From: Chrysophaeum taylorii
Lineage: Eukaryota; Sar; Pelagophyceae; Pelagomonadales; Pelagomonadaceae
Direction: 5' to 3'
DNA: 64,000 bases
NCBI GenBank assembly: GCA_029834535.1
Contig: JAQMWT010000439.1
Coordinates: forward strand, 1 to 64,000
Positions 51,484 through 61,082 of this stretch are shown in pieces. The first letter of the stretch is position 1. The number at the start of each line of letters is the position of its first letter. A program made the translations under genes and the position numbers. The notes below the pieces were generated by a model that saw only the letters and a list, made by a program, of their open reading frames with translations, was not told the DNA's origin and searched no databases.

Positions 51484-52683
51484 ATGTCGACGACCGAGGC
51501 GAAGATCGCCGAGCTCGAGGCCGAGTACGCTCGGACGCAGAAGAACAAGGCGACCGAAGGTCATCTCGGTCTGATCAAAGCAAAGCTCGCGAAGCTGCGT
51601 CGCGAGCAGGAGGCGCAACAGAGCAGGGGTGGCGGCGGGGGCGGGGGCGAGGGTTTCGACGTAAAGAAAGTGGGAGACACGCGCGTCGGGCTCGTCGGGT
51701 TTCCCTCAGTCGGGAAAAGCACGCTGTTGACGACACTGACAGGCACGAAGAGCGAGGCGGCGGCGTACGAGTTCACGACGCTGACGGCTATACCCGGAAC
51801 GATGCGGTATCGCGGCGCGAGGATCCAGATATTGGATCTGCCAGGAATCATCGAGGGCGCTGCGACCGGCAAGGGCCGCGGGCGTCAGGTGATCTCGGCC
51901 GCGCGTACGTGCGATCTCATCATGATTGTGCTCGACGCTGCCAAACCCGTAACGCACAAGTTCCTCATCGAGCGAGAACTCATCAATTTTGGGATTCGGC
52001 TCAACGAGGAGCCGCCCCAGGTATTGATCAAGCGCAAGGACAAGGGCGGCATCGATATCCAGGAAATCGTGCCGCAGACAAAGGGTCTTACCAAAGAGAT
52101 GGCTACGAGAATTCTCAAGGAGTACAAAATGTCTTCGGTTACCGTGACGCTTCGCGAGGACTGCACCATCGACCGCTTCATCGACGTCGTCGACGGAAAG
52201 CGCACCTACATCCCCGCGCTCTACGGTGCGTGCAACTCGCGCCACGCGTCGTGATTGTTCTAGCGCGCAGTCATGAACAAGATCGATCAGCTAACGATAG
52301 AGGAACTCGACATCATCGACCAGATGCCCAACTACGTCCCAATCTCTTCGAGAGATCAGTGGAACATCGACGACCTCATGTCGGCGATTTGGGACAAGTG
52401 CAACATGCTCAGGATATACACGAAGCCCAAGGGCCAGATCCCGGACTACGACGAACCGGTCGTCCTCCACGCCACGAACCCGACCGTCGAGCAGTTCTGC
52501 AATCGCCTCCACAAGGCCATCATGCCGCTCTTCAAGTACGCCGCGTGCCTCGTCCAAACTATAACACTACGCCGCAGGTATGCCTGGGTCTGGGGTTCCT
52601 CGGTGCGACATCAGCCCCAAAAAGTCGGCAAAGACCACATCCTAAACGACGAAGATATCATCCAGATTGTCAAGCGAGTTTGA
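51484..52683 (+). CDS. DRG1: Developmentally regulated GTP-binding protein 1 (370 aa, three exons)
   Basis: DRG1 is a conserved translation-associated GTPase that partners DFRP1 at ribosomes. The N-terminus A-R-T-Q-K-N-K-A-T matches DRG1 over DRG2. G1 is [10 protein letters not shown]3 is [10 protein letters not shown]4 is N-K-I-D, and a TGS domain is at the end ([25 protein letters not shown]). Exons 51,484-52,225, 52,271-52,535 and 52,578-52,683 join in frame across 45-bp and 42-bp introns; the joins recreate Y-V-M-N-K-I-D and F-K-Y-A-W-V-W-G. Length equals the family norm. Confidence 0.95.
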
Positions 52684-53401
52684 TTCTCTTTATCATGAGG
52701 TCGCGCACGTAACTATATAAGAGTCCCCACCACCGCCACTTCTCGACGCTGCCATCCGGCGCTATCGGCGCAATCCTACGTGGTAGGTACCTCGTCGTAA
52801 ATTAATTCTTGCCGCGTCGGCTTTCGTCGTCGTCGTCGTCGTCGTAAATAACACCACCACCCTCAAGTTCCGTAGAGGTCTACCGGGGCACGCCCTCGGT
52901 CGATATCTCGACCTGGCTGCCGGTGGCTTTTGGGTGAACCACAAACACGGCGAACAACGAGGTGCGCCACTCTCCCAATATCTTTCGCGCGCTCAATTGG
53001 AGAGTGGAAGAATCGGTGGCGCCGAGTCGATCATAAAAGAAAGCGCGTGCCCTTGGCGAACGAACAACTTGTGTGCGGACGTAACGTTTTCAACGCTGGT
53101 GGTCGTCATGAGCATGTTTCTTCTTCTCGGAGCAAAGTGTGTTACGGGGCTCGACATCCGCTCGTGGGAGACAAAAAAAAATCCCGTGGCCTGCGTGTCG
53201 ACCCCACGTCGCACGAAAACCTCTCGCGGGAAGCGTATGGGTTAAATGAGTGCTCGTCGGTCGCAGATGATGATGATGAATGATGATGACCAACGTCGCG
53301 GTGGTGAAGAAATATCACGCGCGAGTTCGAATTTATTTCCACGCTAGCATCATGCATAATCGTCTGGGGGCCGTCCATTCCCTCGTCGGCGCCCTTTCGT
53401 A
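52684..53401. other. Intergenic region, nothing recognised
   Basis: Lies between the convergent DRG1 and oxygenase genes. It contains a CGT triplet run (52,825-52,846) and an ATG-rich patch at 53,266-53,290. No gene. Confidence 0.5.
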
Positions 53402-54337
53402 TTATACACTATGTTCCTTGTCGTGTTGTTTCTGTTTGTGAAGTTTGAGGAAGAGGACCATGGCATACCTCGTGCCCGCGGTGATTGGGAGAGCCTGGTG
53501 CCAGACGCGAGCGTCGAGGAGGATAGCATCGCCTGGGCGCATGTCCGGATAGTGGAACTCGCGCTTGGGTCGGTCGTCCCAGACCTTGAGGGCACCGCCG
53601 TCGAAGGGGTCGTCGGTCGGGAGGGCAAGTATGACGCTGCCGTCGACGTTGGCGCCGTCGACGTGCTTTTCGAGTTGGTCCTCGTCGGCGTGCGGTCGGT
53701 AGCGCGTGACAAAGCAGTTCATGACGGATGCCTTTGCCGGTTGCGCGTGGGCGGCATACCAGGCTTCGAAGAGGGCGACGCAGGCGCGCATGACGTCGTC
53801 CATGCAGTCGACCATCGGTCGGTGCGGCTGGATCTTGGGCTTCCATCGCTCGAGAACGACGAGGTAGCACGAGATCCGCCATTTGTTGCCGTACCGCGAG
53901 TGTTGGCCGTAGTCGAGGGGCTGTTGGGCGTACGCGGCTTGCATCGCGTCAAACTTGGCACGGAGCGTCGCGCCGTCGAGCGCGCCGCGGACGAGCGCGT
54001 GCCGGAGGCGCGCTCGCTTGGGCGCGCAGGTCTCGAGGGGGGTGTGGCGGCTCTCGAGCCACGCGACGAGGGCTTTGGCCCGCGCGAGGGTCGTCGTCGC
54101 GGCGACGAGCCCTCGCTGCCTGGCGACCGACGCGAGCCCGCGCTCGCTGAACCTCAGCCCCTGGGCATCGCTCACGGCGTAGTAGGTCGCCTTGCACAAA
54201 CCCTTGATGATGATGAGCAAGACCTCCTCCTCGGCGGCGGCGGCCTCCCGGGCGCGCCGCCGTCTCGTGGCGACCCCCAGGGCGGCGGCGGCGGCGGCGA
54301 TGGCCAGCGCGGCTGCGGCGCTGGCGGAGTGGCGCAT
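53402..54337 (-). CDS. 2-oxoglutarate/Fe(II) oxygenase, prolyl-4-hydroxylase-like fold (311 aa)
   Basis: The C-terminal double-stranded beta-helix shows the iron ligands H-V-D (in E-K-H-V-D-G-A-N-V-D) and a distal His in R-V-W-H-Q-A-L-P, with a following R-Y that would bind 2-oxoglutarate. G-G-A-L-K-V-W and R-P-G-D-A-I-L-L-D are typical connecting segments. The Ala-rich N-terminal hydrophobic stretch after ATG 54,337 could be a signal anchor. The substrate is unknown. It is divergent from NDC80, with 117 bp between starts. Confidence 0.8.
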   Translation of the reverse strand: MRHSASAAAALAIAAAAAALGVATRRRRAREAAAAEEEVLLIIIKGLCKATYYAVSDAQGLRFSERGLASVARQRGLVAATTTLARAKALVAWLESRHTPLETCAPKRARLRHALVRGALDGATLRAKFDAMQAAYAQQPLDYGQHSRYGNKWRISCYLVVLERWKPKIQPHRPMVDCMDDVMRACVALFEAWYAAHAQPAKASVMNCFVTRYRPHADEDQLEKHVDGANVDGSVILALPTDDPFDGGALKVWDDRPKREFHYPDMRPGDAILLDARVWHQALPITAGTRYAMVLFLKLHKQKQHDKEHSV

Positions 54338-54454
54338 CGTGATTATTATCCAACGGACTGACTGACTATAAAGGAGGGGGTTTTTGAACCTACCTCTTTT
54401 ATAAAAAAAAAAAGAAACAAACAAACAACCGTTAGTTCGTTCGTAGGGCGCGAG

Positions 54455-56425
54455 ATGGTTCGACAACAACATCAACGGGCCTCGCGCGTCTCGTCTAGCG
54501 CGACGCCGCGGCGCGCGACGTCGAGCGCCTCGTGGACGGTGGCGACGCCCGTGACGTCGTCGGTGAAGCGATGGTCGCTGCGGTCGGCGACGGGTCGTCG
54601 CGTCCCGTCGACGACGACGACGAGCGCGAGGAAGCGGACGATGAGCGAGCCGCGGCCTATCGGTGACAAGGCGTTCACCAGGGCGTCGCTCGCGCGGCTG
54701 TCGGGGTTTCTGCGGGACGCGGGGTTCGCCGCGCCCGCCCGGTCGCTCCAGCGGCCGACGAGCCGGGACTTCGAGGACGTAGCGACGTTTTTGTTCACGC
54801 GGCTCGACCCGACGTGGAAGCCCGCCGAGCACCGCAAGTTCGAGGACGACTTCGTGGAGACCTTCAAGGCGCTGCGCTACCCGTTTGCGATCTCGCGCAC
54901 CGCGCTCGCGGCCGTGGGGACGAGCCACACGTGGCCGCCGTTGCTGGCCGCGCTCGCGTGGCTCGTCGAGCTCGTCGACGCGTCGCCCGTCGTGCCGCCC
55001 CGGACCGAGGATCACGAGGGGTTCTACGAGCACGTGGGCGGGGCCTACGCGTTGTTCCTGGCGGGAGACGACGACGCCTGCGCCGAGCTCCGCGGCCGGC
55101 TCGAGGCGGCGTTCGAGGCTCGCGGAAAAGACGCGGCGCGCGAGGCCGAGGCGGCGGTCGCGCGCCGCGACGAGGCCCGCGCCGCGACGCGCCGGCTGCG
55201 CGAGGAGGCGAGCCGGCTGCCCGAGCGCCTCGAGCGCCGCGCGGCCCTGCGCGAGACGAAGGCGTCGCTCGCGGCGCGCGTCGAGGCAGCGCGCGCGCGC
55301 GTCGAAAACGCCGATCGGTCGGCCGCGGCGGCCGTCGCGCGCGCGGCCGTCGCGCGCCGCCACCGCGACGAGGTCGAGGCCGAAGCCCGCGACGCCGAAG
55401 ACCGCCGAGCCCGCGTCGCCTCGGACCTCGCCGCCCGCCGCAGACTATCCGACGAGCGGGATGGTCTCGAAGCCGAGGTCGCGGCGATAACCGCGCGCCG
55501 CGCCTCGTTGGCGGCGGCGACCGCCGGCGCCGCGAGCGCCGTCGTCGGGGAAATCGCCGAGGCCGCCGAGGCCGCCAGGGCCTACGAGCGCGTCGCGACG
55601 AGGCTCCAGCTCGTGCCCGCGACGGCGAAAAACGCCGACGGCGTCGACCTCTCGCTCGTCGTCGAAACCCCCGTCGCGACGGACTCGCTCGAGGTCGCGA
55701 CCGCCGCTCGCGCCAAAGCCGCCCTGGTCGCGCGCAGGGCCCGCGACGCCGTCAAGCCAAAGCTCGCCGACTTGATCGAGTCGGTGCGCCTCCGCAACCT
55801 CGACGTAAAGCGAGGCCTCGCCGAGGCTCGACGCGACCTCGAGCGCGCGGGCCTCGAGCGAGACAGGACGACCGACGCCCTCGCGACCGCTGCCGCGACT
55901 CTCGAGGCCGCCGAGCACAAATACGCCCGCGATCTCGAGCGCACCGACCGCTCCAAGGCATCGGCAGCCCACGACGCGCGCGCTCTCCGCGCCGAGGCCG
56001 ACGATCTCGTCGACCGCGTCGACGCCGCGAGAGACCGCCTCGACCAGCGCCGCGCGCACCTCCACGGTATCGAGTCCCGCACGGCCGCCGACCTCGCCTC
56101 GCGGGCGACGGTGGTCGCGCGCGTTCGTGCCGACCTCGCCTGCCTCGCGGACCAGTGCCTCATTCTCGCCGAAGCTCGCGCGGCCGCCAAGAACCGCCTC
56201 GACACCAAGATCGCAGACACGCGCGCCCGCCTCCACCAGGACGCCGCCTTCGTCGACCGTGCCCACAACACCCCCAAACTTCTCTCTTTACCTCCACCAG
56301 CAGGAGGAACCCACGCGACGCCAAAAGAAAGCGACGACGGCGGCATCCCGTGCCTCTCGCCCCGCGAGACGACCACCACCACCACCACCACCATGGTCTT
56401 GGCCGAGCACGCGCCGATCACCTAG
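54455..56425 (+). CDS. NDC80: Kinetochore protein Ndc80/Hec1 (656 aa)
   Basis: Ndc80 couples kinetochores to spindle microtubules. A basic Ser/Thr-rich tail (about 60 residues) precedes the calponin-homology domain, which begins R-P-I-G-D-K-A-F and contains R-D-F-E-D-V-A-T-F-L-F-T-R-L-D-P, F-K-A-L-R-Y-P-F-A-I-S and T-W-P-P-L-L-A-A-L-A-W-L. This is the pattern of human HEC1 (F-K-A-L-G-Y-P-F, H-T-W-P). The remainder is a long Ala/Arg/Glu coiled coil. The first ATG keeps the positively charged tail; a second Met directly before S-E-P-R-P would shorten it. The end after about residue 610 is low-complexity and may be altered by an unseen intron. Confidence 0.9.
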   Translation: MVRQQHQRASRVSSSATPRRATSSASWTVATPVTSSVKRWSLRSATGRRVPSTTTTSARKRTMSEPRPIGDKAFTRASLARLSGFLRDAGFAAPARSLQRPTSRDFEDVATFLFTRLDPTWKPAEHRKFEDDFVETFKALRYPFAISRTALAAVGTSHTWPPLLAALAWLVELVDASPVVPPRTEDHEGFYEHVGGAYALFLAGDDDACAELRGRLEAAFEARGKDAAREAEAAVARRDEARAATRRLREEASRLPERLERRAALRETKASLAARVEAARARVENADRSAAAAVARAAVARRHRDEVEAEARDAEDRRARVASDLAARRRLSDERDGLEAEVAAITARRASLAAATAGAASAVVGEIAEAAEAARAYERVATRLQLVPATAKNADGVDLSLVVETPVATDSLEVATAARAKAALVARRARDAVKPKLADLIESVRLRNLDVKRGLAEARRDLERAGLERDRTTDALATAAATLEAAEHKYARDLERTDRSKASAAHDARALRAEADDLVDRVDAARDRLDQRRAHLHGIESRTAADLASRATVVARVRADLACLADQCLILAEARAAAKNRLDTKIADTRARLHQDAAFVDRAHNTPKLLSLPPPAGGTHATPKESDDGGIPCLSPRETTTTTTTTMVLAEHAPIT

Positions 56426-57058
56426 TAGAGGTAATTGCAATAACCCCCCCCAACAATAGGCGCGCCGTGTCGGTCGGCGGCGACTCGCGGAAGTTCCTTC
56501 CGAACATGGCGTATCTATCATCTCGAGCGAGGAGGAGGAGGAGACGGGGGTGGCGGCGTTTGTGCCATCGCCGTACGCCATCTCAAACAAACATCCAAGT
56601 CGACGCGACGACTAACATGGAGTCGTCGTCGTCGTCGCTTGAGTCGCTCGCGCCGCCGCCGCCAACAACAACAAAAAAAAAAAACAACCTGATCCGCGCA
56701 GCCGCAGGTGACGTGGCGCAGGACCTTGGTCGACTGGAGCGAGTGTTCCGGTACCTTTAAACTTAACGGTAGTAGGAGGCAGCACCATCATATGTTATCA
56801 GATTTCTGAAGTCTTTGTGTCGTCGTCTGTCGTGTGTTGAGGCTAGGAGGAGAACTTTAATCTGTTCTCCGAACCTAATTCGCCAGACGACGACGATGCA
56901 CTCAATGAGGCGGGACGCTTCCTTCGTTCCCTTATTATTTATTACCAGTCCACTTCAGAATCGTCTGGAGTTCTGATACACCACACAGCACAATCAAAAT
57001 TCCACGACTACACACTCCCCGATCCGCTCGAAGAAAGAATAAATCGAAAAATTTCGTA
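56426..57058. other. Intergenic region, nothing recognised
   Basis: Lies between the convergent NDC80 and CorA-type genes. Short frames are Arg/Ser-rich without family features. A GTC run at 56,617-56,640 is the only structure noted. Confidence 0.5.
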
Positions 57059-58630
57059 CTACTCGGATTTTCCGACGGTGGTCGGCGGTGCGAAGAGGAG
57101 GCCGCGAGCGAACCAAGAATAGGGCGAGAAGAGGAAGTGGGCGCGGATGGCGATGGTGACGGCGACGAAATAGGCGACCGCCATGCCGAGGAAGATATAG
57201 TAGCCGTAGCGATATCGAGTGTCGGGCATGACGGCAAAATTCATGCCAAAGACGCCCGTGAGGAACTGGAGCGGGAGGAAGATCGCCGTGACGACCGTGA
57301 GAGCGAAGATAGTCTTGTCCTGGCGCAGCGCGAAGTACTTTTCGACCTCGAACTCGATGGCCGCCGTCATCTCCAGCAAGGCCTGAAGGTCCTCCTCGAG
57401 TTCGAAGACGTTGTCCCTGACGTCCCGGAGCTCGACGACAACCTCCGCGAGGACCTCGTCATCCTCGATGATGTGGTTGACGACTCTCAAAAGAGGCCTC
57501 GAGATTCGCACCACGTGCTCGAGGTCGGCCTTAATCAGGCTCAAGGCCAACAACTCGCGCGAATAGCCCGATTCGCGTATTAGTCTACGCTCCGCGACGA
57601 GCGCGGCGCGATAGGCGCGCACGGCCGGGAAAACCGAGTCGACGAGGGCATCGAGGACCTCGTACGTCAGGTGCGTCGCGTCGGCCTCGCGGAGCTTGGT
57701 GTAGGACTTGCTGAGGAGTTTGTTCCGGACGCGACGGCTCCACCACGCCTCGGCGGGCGCGTCGTCGTCGTCCTCCTTCTCCGGAGAGAACGTGACGACC
57801 GTGTCGAGCGTGAGCGTCAAGAATATGCATACGTTAGTGGTCGCAAAGTAGGGCACGTGCGCAATCGTGGTTCCCGAAGAGGCGTCCGCCGTCTCCCAGC
57901 GTCGTCGCGACGCGCACGAGAAGTGAGCGGGGAGCTCGTCGCCGATCGCTCTCGTGAATTGTGGCAAGACGAAGAGGATGTGGTTGGGAAAGCGCTCGAC
58001 CTTTGGTCGCTGGTGGGGCGATAGCGCATCTTCGAGGGCGAGGGGGTGGAACCCGAACTTTATGGCGAGACACTTGAGCACAAGCTCGCCGTGCGCGTCG
58101 ACCCAGCGGCACCGGACCCACGGCTCGGACGACCGGGGCGAGATGTCGGCCGCTTCTCGCGCGCCGTCGACCTGCCGCCTCTCGCACCTCGCGTCGCTGT
58201 ATTCGACCACCTCGACGCCCCCCTTCGTCGTCGACTCGGGCGTGGCACGCGAGAACAGCCTCTCCAACATCATGGCGCGCACCGCGTCTACGAACTCCGT
58301 CTCGTCGAGATCGTTCGACGCGTCCGCGTCGAGCCGAGAACACAAGTTCGCGAAACTCGGTCCGCCAGCCTTCATGCCGTATCGCCTCAGCGACGCGCTC
58401 ACGGCCTCGAACGATATCTTTCCGTCTTGGTCGAGGTCCAGCCCTTTGAAGATCCTTCTCACGCGGTCGTCAGTAAGGCTCCACCACTCCTCCAACGGAA
58501 CGGTCTGCGTCTCGTCCGCCACCACTTCCTCTTCCTCATCCTCGTCGAATCGACGCGACCACACCCCGTGCCGCGAACCCTGCTCCATCCCGTGCCGCGA
58601 GCCCTCCTCCAACTCCATCACGACCATCAT
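57059..58630 (-). CDS. EF-hand-CorA magnesium transporter (523 aa)
   Basis: The C-terminal part is a CorA/MRS2-superfamily channel. A long helix (L-E-E-D-L-Q-A-L-L-E-M) leads to the first membrane helix with the signature G-V-F-G-M-N-F, and a second helix follows (Y-I-F-L-G-M-A-V-A-Y-F-V-A-V). Before the CorA domain, residues about 55-125 hold a pair of EF-hands (D-L-D-Q-D-G-K-I-S-F-E and D-A-D-A-S-N-D-L-D-E-T-E). Direct calcium control of Mg2+ flux is an inference from this fusion. An acidic low-complexity N-terminus precedes it. Single exon; ATG 58,630. Confidence 0.88.
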   Translation of the reverse strand: MMVVMELEEGSRHGMEQGSRHGVWSRRFDEDEEEEVVADETQTVPLEEWWSLTDDRVRRIFKGLDLDQDGKISFEAVSASLRRYGMKAGGPSFANLCSRLDADASNDLDETEFVDAVRAMMLERLFSRATPESTTKGGVEVVEYSDARCERRQVDGAREAADISPRSSEPWVRCRWVDAHGELVLKCLAIKFGFHPLALEDALSPHQRPKVERFPNHILFVLPQFTRAIGDELPAHFSCASRRRWETADASSGTTIAHVPYFATTNVCIFLTLTLDTVVTFSPEKEDDDDAPAEAWWSRRVRNKLLSKSYTKLREADATHLTYEVLDALVDSVFPAVRAYRAALVAERRLIRESGYSRELLALSLIKADLEHVVRISRPLLRVVNHIIEDDEVLAEVVVELRDVRDNVFELEEDLQALLEMTAAIEFEVEKYFALRQDKTIFALTVVTAIFLPLQFLTGVFGMNFAVMPDTRYRYGYYIFLGMAVAYFVAVTIAIRAHFLFSPYSWFARGLLFAPPTTVGKSE

Positions 58631-58739
58631 CCCTTCATGCTTTTTCTTCTTTCCTAACTACTAATCGACAGATGTTTGTCTGTCTGTCTGTCTGTTTGTC
58701 CCTCGATTTAGGGTAAGGATCATGTAGGCGCGAGAGTAA

Positions 58740-59300
58740 GCATCAGGTAGGCGCGAGAGCCAGAAAGTGATCCTCCAAGCCGTCTACGGCGACCTCGCAG
58801 ACTATTTCCACGACCCGCGGCGGCTCTTTCAGCGCGCCATTCTCACGCCCCGTCGAAACGATGTTGTCGATGCGGACAACGCGCGCATGACCGCGGCCTT
58901 TTTTTCCCGGAGACGAGGCGTCGGAGTTCTTTTCGGCTGACTAGGCTGGGTCGGAAGACGACGCCTCGCTCTTTACAGTAGAGTTTTCAACTCCCTGACA
59001 ACCAACGGCATGCTGACTTTGATCGCGAGCTTAATGTCTTCGCAACCTCGACCCGTCGCACGGCCACTGCAACGGTACCAGATACATGATCGATCGTGTC
59101 GTTGTCACCGAGGCTCCTCCAACCTGTATCCCGTAAGGCCCGCCGACGCCAAACGATCACCAAGAGCCAGGGCCAGACGCCCCGCGAGGTCGGCGTCCTC
59201 TTTCCCAAGCCCGTCTTCTGCCACGTCCAGCTCTACGTGGCTCTCTGTCGATCGGCAACCCCGAGGAGATATACTCATCTGGGTCGACGACTCCACCCTA
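58740..59300 (+). pseudogene. Decayed Helitron-type Pif1 helicase fragment
   Basis: Pieces in successive plus-strand frames match the C-terminal half of the Pif1-like helicase carried by Helitrons: V-Y-G-D-L-A-D-Y-F-H-D-P-R-R-L and R-A-I-L-T-P-R-R-N near 58,770-58,850, F-N-S-L-T-T-N-G-M near 59,000, R-N-L-D-P-S-H-G-H-C-N-G-T-R near 59,045, and T-K-S-Q-G-Q-T-P-R-E-V-G-V and H-V-Q-L-Y-V-A-L-C near 59,160-59,240. The frame changes at least twice and a stop follows the first piece, so it is dead. The Rep domain and the ends were not found. Confidence 0.72.
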
Positions 59301-59359
59301 CCCCACACGTGCTGCGCAATACCGATAAGCCCCCTCCCGGCGTCTACACGCGCACGGTA

Positions 59360-59640
59360 GGTGAACTTACTGGGACCACGTGAACTTACTGAGGTTTGAG
59401 ATTGGGACTAGGTGAACTAAGTGACCAGTTGAACTTACTGGGACCAAGTGAACTTACTGGGGTTTTTAGAGTGAACGCAAGGGCTAGCGGCGTGTACGGA
59501 TCAAAGCAGCTTAGATTGGCGGAGGTGAGAGCGACGAGCTCGAAGGAGAGTGGGGTGAGTGGATGTGAGCACGAGTGGGCTTACGCCGAACTTACTGGGG
59601 TTAGAGATTGGGACCAGGTGAACTTACTGGCGTACTTACT
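59360..59640 (+). repeat. Short tandem/dispersed motif array, AACTTACTGG
   Basis: About seven copies of (T)GAACTTACTGG, often extended to GTGAACTTACTGGGACCA, at irregular spacing, with a dispersed repeat unit (59,503-59,564) between copies four and five. It starts just after the Helitron remnant. Non-coding. Confidence 0.8.
59503..59564 (+). repeat. Dispersed repeat unit, copy 2
   Basis: Starts AAAGCAGCTTAGATTGGCGG and ends GGGGTGAGT, as at 36,345-36,408. Here it is embedded in the AACTTACTGG array. Confidence 0.7.
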
Positions 59641-60124
59641 GGCCTGCACTTGTAACCCTATAAACCCTACATGATCAGGTCTCCTCGTAGACACGCTCGT
59701 GGCAATGATTATTATTCTTCGAAGAGAAGGGCTCGAGATCTGCGCGCCAATGATGGCTAGCCCGGCGCTCGACGACGACAAAATACGCTGAGGCACCCAC
59801 TCTTATTATCTCTCACCCCGGCGCGCGACAAAATACAAGAACCCCAAGGCACCCACTCTTATTCCATCTCAATTTTGTAGAAAGAGCATATTGATGATAC
59901 CCAACCATCACACGTCCGTCAATAAATTTTCGAGAAACTACAGTAGTCGAGTAGGGCCGCAGAGTCCAGCAGCAATTGGGGGGAACGCCCTCGATTCGCT
60001 CCACCCAGCGTGAGGATGAAGATCACTGGCGTCTCCATGTATATATGGCGCCGTGCCTAAATGGTTGGTCCTGGCCTGGACTTTCAGCGGCGGCGGCGGC
60101 GGCGGCGGAAGCGGCAAGGAGCGC
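59641..60124. other. Intergenic region, nothing recognised
   Basis: Contains a partial direct repeat, GACAAAATAC with nearby AGGCACCCACTCTTATT, at 59,775-59,805 and 59,827-59,865. A GGC triplet run is at 60,089-60,109. No gene seen. Confidence 0.5.
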
Positions 60125-60894
60125 TCAATAGTAGCCGCCGTCGGCCTTGCCCTGCGCGTCGAGGATCCCCTTCCAGTAGCCCGACTCGAAGTTGGTCTTG
60201 GCGTTGATATCGACCTCAACACTGACAGCGTTGCCGCCAGTCTTGCACTTGAAAACAGGGAGGCCCGCGGGCTCGATGAGCGAGAAGAGGATGCTGAAGG
60301 GGAAGTTCGGGCACCAGTCGCCAACGACCTCGCCGGTCTTGAGGTTGAAGCTCGTGCCGGTGAGCGGGTCCTTGATCTTGCCGGCCTTGACAGGCCCGAG
60401 CGCCATGGGCTGTGCTCGGCATCGTCGGTCGCGCGGGCATACATCAGCACACACTCACCGTGCCGAGGACGGGGGACTTGTTGCCGAGGGCGTACACCGA
60501 GCCGTCCGTGTCGACGGCAATGCAGATGTCGAGGCCAGAGCAGATTGCGCTCACGGCGGAGCCTGACGCGTCGCTCGTCAACTCGCCGACAAAAAAAAAA
60601 CACTCTCTCACCGGGCTTGAGCTCGCTCTGGGCGACAGCCGGTACGAATTGTTTTCGCGACTCCTTCGTCCGCCCGAAGACCATGCTTACGGCGACGTTC
60701 CGCCCCTGGCGACAACAAAAACGGCGACGTCAAGAGAGGATTCGGCGAGCAGCGCACCACTTTTCCGACGGTTCGCGTCGGTTGGAGCTGGGTCTGGGGC
60801 ACCAACGCGCTGACGGCGCCGAGCATGAGGGCGAGGACGACTGCGCGCTTCGTCACGACGAGGACACGGACATAGAGAACTCACCGCGAGCCAT
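60125..60894 (-). CDS. Plastid-targeted Rieske-like-fold protein (191 aa, five exons)
   Basis: Exons at 60,894-60,885, 60,840-60,758, 60,705-60,612, 60,562-60,459 and 60,409-60,125 join in frame with GT-AG introns of 44, 52, 49 and 49 bp. The spliced leader M-A-R-V-V-L-A-L-M-L-G-A-V-S-A-L-V-P is a signal peptide with an ALVP junction, followed by a Thr/Arg transit-like stretch. The mature part (Q-F-V-P-A-V-A-Q-S-E-L; Y-A-L-G-N-K-S-P; D-P-L-T-G-T-S-F-N-L-K-T-G-E-V) resembles the small Rieske-like proteins of algal plastids. I do not see the C-x-H ligand pairs, so a cluster-free role is likely. Family assignment is tentative, the gene model firm. Confidence 0.7.
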
Positions 60895-61082
60895 CTCTGC
60901 TTACTTCAAGCTCCGATCTACGTGAGTTCCCCCAAATCAACAAAAGTGCGGACACGTACCCGGGGTGCCAAGATTCACAGGTCCGTTAAGAACGGCTCGT
61001 CCCCAAACTATCTCGACTTTTTCTACAAGCGAAGAACACGCGCGATGGTGGCCCCTTGAGGCGCTCACACGCCTGCTCACCC

